A stretch of DNA of 8,154 bases from Planctomicrobium sp. (lineage in GTDB: Bacteria > Planctomycetota > Planctomycetia > Planctomycetales > Planctomycetaceae), in assembly GCA_018659505.1 (NCBI GenBank), contig JABJMI010000144.1, forward strand, positions 1 to 8,154. Reading direction: 5' to 3'. The translations under genes and the position numbers were made by a program. The notes under the pieces were generated by a model that was not told the origin of the DNA, did not search any database, and saw only the letters and a program-made list of their open reading frames with translations. This document shows positions 6,225 to 8,154 of the stretch, one piece after another; positions within the stretch are counted from its first letter, which is position 1; each line of letters begins with the position of its first letter.

Positions 6225-8154
6225 ATGTCCGATGCTCGCTTGATGAATCAACTGAATGTAGTGACGAGTCGCCTGAGAAGACTTCGGGCAATCAAAGCGT
6301 CTCTAGCATGTTGGACGATCATAGCAATTAGCTTGCTCGTGATGAACTACCAAGGCGTTCCTCGGCAGTCGCTTATTAGCTTTCTCGCAGGCGGAATCGT
6401 TGCTTCAATTCTGATTTCATTGTGGATAGGTCGTTCTCGAAGCAGCGACCGAACTCAGGCTGCAATGGAAATCGAGAAGGAATTCCCCGAACTAGATGCC
6501 ATGCTGCTGACCTGTCTCCAGCAGAAGCCCAGTTCAGAGAAATGGGAGTTCAGCTTTCTGCAATCGGAACTAATGAGCCGAGTTTTGGAGCACTCTCGTA
6601 TCAACAATTGGTCCGACGCAATTTACGGTCTGAATCATTACCGGTTGAGTCGCATCTTCGCGATGCTGACCTGTCTATTGTTGATCGTGTATGCCTCACC
6701 GCAGTTAGCTGCACCAGTTTCGAATCCTCTGCTCCCCGTCATCGCTGAAACACCAACTTCACCTTTCATAGAGATGACAGTCACTGTCGAACCGGGGGAT
6801 ACCGAAGTCGAACAGGGAACGAGTTTGCTGGTACTAGCAAGATTCGAAGAGAAGCTCCCGACCGACGTGACGCTCGTTGCAACAGATCACGAGTCACGCC
6901 AGATTCGCATTCCACTCAATAAAAGTTTAGACGATCCGATCTACGGGGGACGTATTCCAAACATTGATCAAGACCTGACATATCATGTCGAGTTCGATGC
7001 ACAAACATCAGATGATTATTCCGTCACCACATTTACATATCCGGAACTCGTCAAAGCAGACGCGGAAATCGAATTCCCCACTTACACAGAGTTAGAATCA
7101 GAGACATTAGAGGACGTCCGGCGATTGAGTGTTGTTGAAGGTTCCAACATCTATTTCGATTTCTTGCTCAGCAAGGAACTGAAGTCCGCTGCGTTTGTCG
7201 GGGAGGATGGAGAGAGGATTGAACTGACTGCGGACTCACAATTCCCAAACAACAGGACTTTAGCTTTCGCTTCCGAGCAGCCGGAGAAACGAAAGTACCA
7301 ACTTGAGTTAGTTGATCTCCAGGAAAGAAAGAATCGCAATGTCCCGGAATTTGTGATTCAAGTTTTGCCCAACCTTCCACCCAAGTTGAAAGTCGAGTTC
7401 CCGTCGCGCGATCAACGTATCTCCCCCATCGAGGAACTCGCTCTGCAAGCGAATGCCTCCGATGATTTTGGGTTAGTGGAGTACGGACTGATCTTCGAGA
7501 AACCAACTGGCGAACAGGAATCCGTCAACCTGAAAGACCAGACAGCGAAAAGCAAAAAATCGCAGATGGATCATTTGCTGGCGGTTGAAACACTCAAAGT
7601 CGAGCCCGAGCAACTGATCTCCTACTACTTCTACGCTGACGACATTGGTCCTGATGGTCAGCAACGTCGAGCTTTCAGCGACATCTTCTTCTCCGAAGTT
7701 CGTCACTTCGAAGAAATCTACCGTGAAGTTCCTTCCCAGCCGTCTCAACAACAGCAACAACAAGAAGGGACTGAAAGTGGGAAACTGCTGGAAGTTCAAA
7801 GACAAATTGTCTCAGCGACCTGGAATCTCATCCGCTCCGAGTCGAGAACAACTCCTTCCGAAAAGTTTCTTTCCTCCGCTCAAGTGCTGTTTGAATCACA
7901 AGAACAGGCACTCACCATGGCTGAGGAGATGTTAGAGAAAATTGAAGACGAGGAGATGAAGCGACATTTAAATGCTGCTATGGAGCTGATGACTTCAACA
8001 TCAGGGTATTTCGCAGAGTCCATCGCGAAGAATCAATTGTCGAGCCTGCACGATGGTCGCTCAAAGGCGCAAGCTGCTTATCAAGCGCTCCTCAAGCTGA
8101 ACTCACGAGAAAAGAAAGTGCAGCAACAACAGCAGTCACAAAGTCAGTCTTCGC
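6225..8154 (+). CDS. DUF4175-like membrane-anchored protein, N-terminal 643 residues (runs off the window)
   Basis: The frame is open from ATG at 6225 to the right edge with no stop, so the 3' end is missing. Three hydrophobic segments are visible: about residues 26-41, 50-69 and 143-160. The middle one is followed by a basic cytoplasmic-type stretch (GRSRSSDR). After the third, a long region rich in beta strands (about 180-500) carries FTYPELVKADAEIEFPTYTE (270-289), NASDDFGLVEYGLIFE (410-425), YYFYADDIGPDGQQRRAFSD (467-486) and VRHFEEIYRE (492-501), features I associate with planctomycete DUF4175/TIGR02302-like proteins. Then come a six-Gln run (508-513), a helical coiled-coil-like region (about 518-630) and a second Gln-rich tract entering the edge. 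Topology suggests a cytoplasmic-membrane protein with a large extracytoplasmic part. Function is unknown; relatives often accompany MoxR, DUF58 and VWA genes. Family call is moderate, coding status is high. Confidence 0.88.
   Translation, partial: MSDARLMNQLNVVTSRLRRLRAIKASLACWTIIAISLLVMNYQGVPRQSLISFLAGGIVASILISLWIGRSRSSDRTQAAMEIEKEFPELDAMLLTCLQQKPSSEKWEFSFLQSELMSRVLEHSRINNWSDAIYGLNHYRLSRIFAMLTCLLLIVYASPQLAAPVSNPLLPVIAETPTSPFIEMTVTVEPGDTEVEQGTSLLVLARFEEKLPTDVTLVATDHESRQIRIPLNKSLDDPIYGGRIPNIDQDLTYHVEFDAQTSDDYSVTTFTYPELVKADAEIEFPTYTELESETLEDVRRLSVVEGSNIYFDFLLSKELKSAAFVGEDGERIELTADSQFPNNRTLAFASEQPEKRKYQLELVDLQERKNRNVPEFVIQVLPNLPPKLKVEFPSRDQRISPIEELALQANASDDFGLVEYGLIFEKPTGEQESVNLKDQTAKSKKSQMDHLLAVETLKVEPEQLISYYFYADDIGPDGQQRRAFSDIFFSEVRHFEEIYREVPSQPSQQQQQQEGTESGKLLEVQRQIVSATWNLIRSESRTTPSEKFLSSAQVLFESQEQALTMAEEMLEKIEDEEMKRHLNAAMELMTSTSGYFAESIAKNQLSSLHDGRSKAQAAYQALLKLNSREKKVQQQQQSQSQSS

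Overview
The window looks like chromosome from a member of the Planctomycetota (PVC group), with fairly balanced base composition. The main evidence is the large gene on the minus strand. It combines a 'PVC-type' membrane-bound dehydrogenase domain, a Pirellula/Verrucomicrobium-type single-haem cytochrome c domain, a DUF1080 (3-keto-disaccharide hydrolase) domain and an FG-GAP/VCBS propeller, all typical of planctomycetes. The genus cannot be fixed from this sequence alone.

Layout. Positions 18-5702 (minus) hold one very long secreted multidomain protein of 1894 residues that fills about 70% of the window. Positions 5703-6224 are a divergent intergenic region. It contains a C/G-rich inverted repeat and, on the minus strand just upstream of the big gene, a possible 55-residue membrane-anchored small protein with a TTG start (5782-5949). 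Positions 6225-8154 (plus) hold the first 643 codons of a membrane-anchored DUF4175-like protein that runs off the right edge. It has three N-terminal membrane segments, a long extracytoplasmic part and Gln-rich coiled-coil stretches. No rRNA, tRNA, CRISPR array, transposase or integrase was seen.

How the parts may work together. In the big protein, a sugar-binding-like jelly-roll, a quinoprotein-like propeller dehydrogenase, a haem domain, a 3-keto-glycoside lyase/hydrolase-type domain and a second, calcium-binding-type propeller are fused in that order. This suggests (inference) an exported enzyme that oxidises a glycoside, passes electrons to its own haem and cleaves the 3-keto product on the same chain. 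The divergent DUF4175-like protein has no evident link to this chemistry; such proteins are usually found near MoxR/DUF58/VWA genes, which lie outside the window if present.

The least expected signal is a set of short palindromic or repetitive DNA units inside the coding sequence, at 4630-4658, 542-560 and 363-394. Each is read in frame and each falls in an apparent loop or linker of a beta-propeller domain. A fourth C/G-rich inverted repeat lies in the intergenic region. They look like small palindromic elements tolerated inside proteins, similar in concept to Rickettsia palindromic elements.
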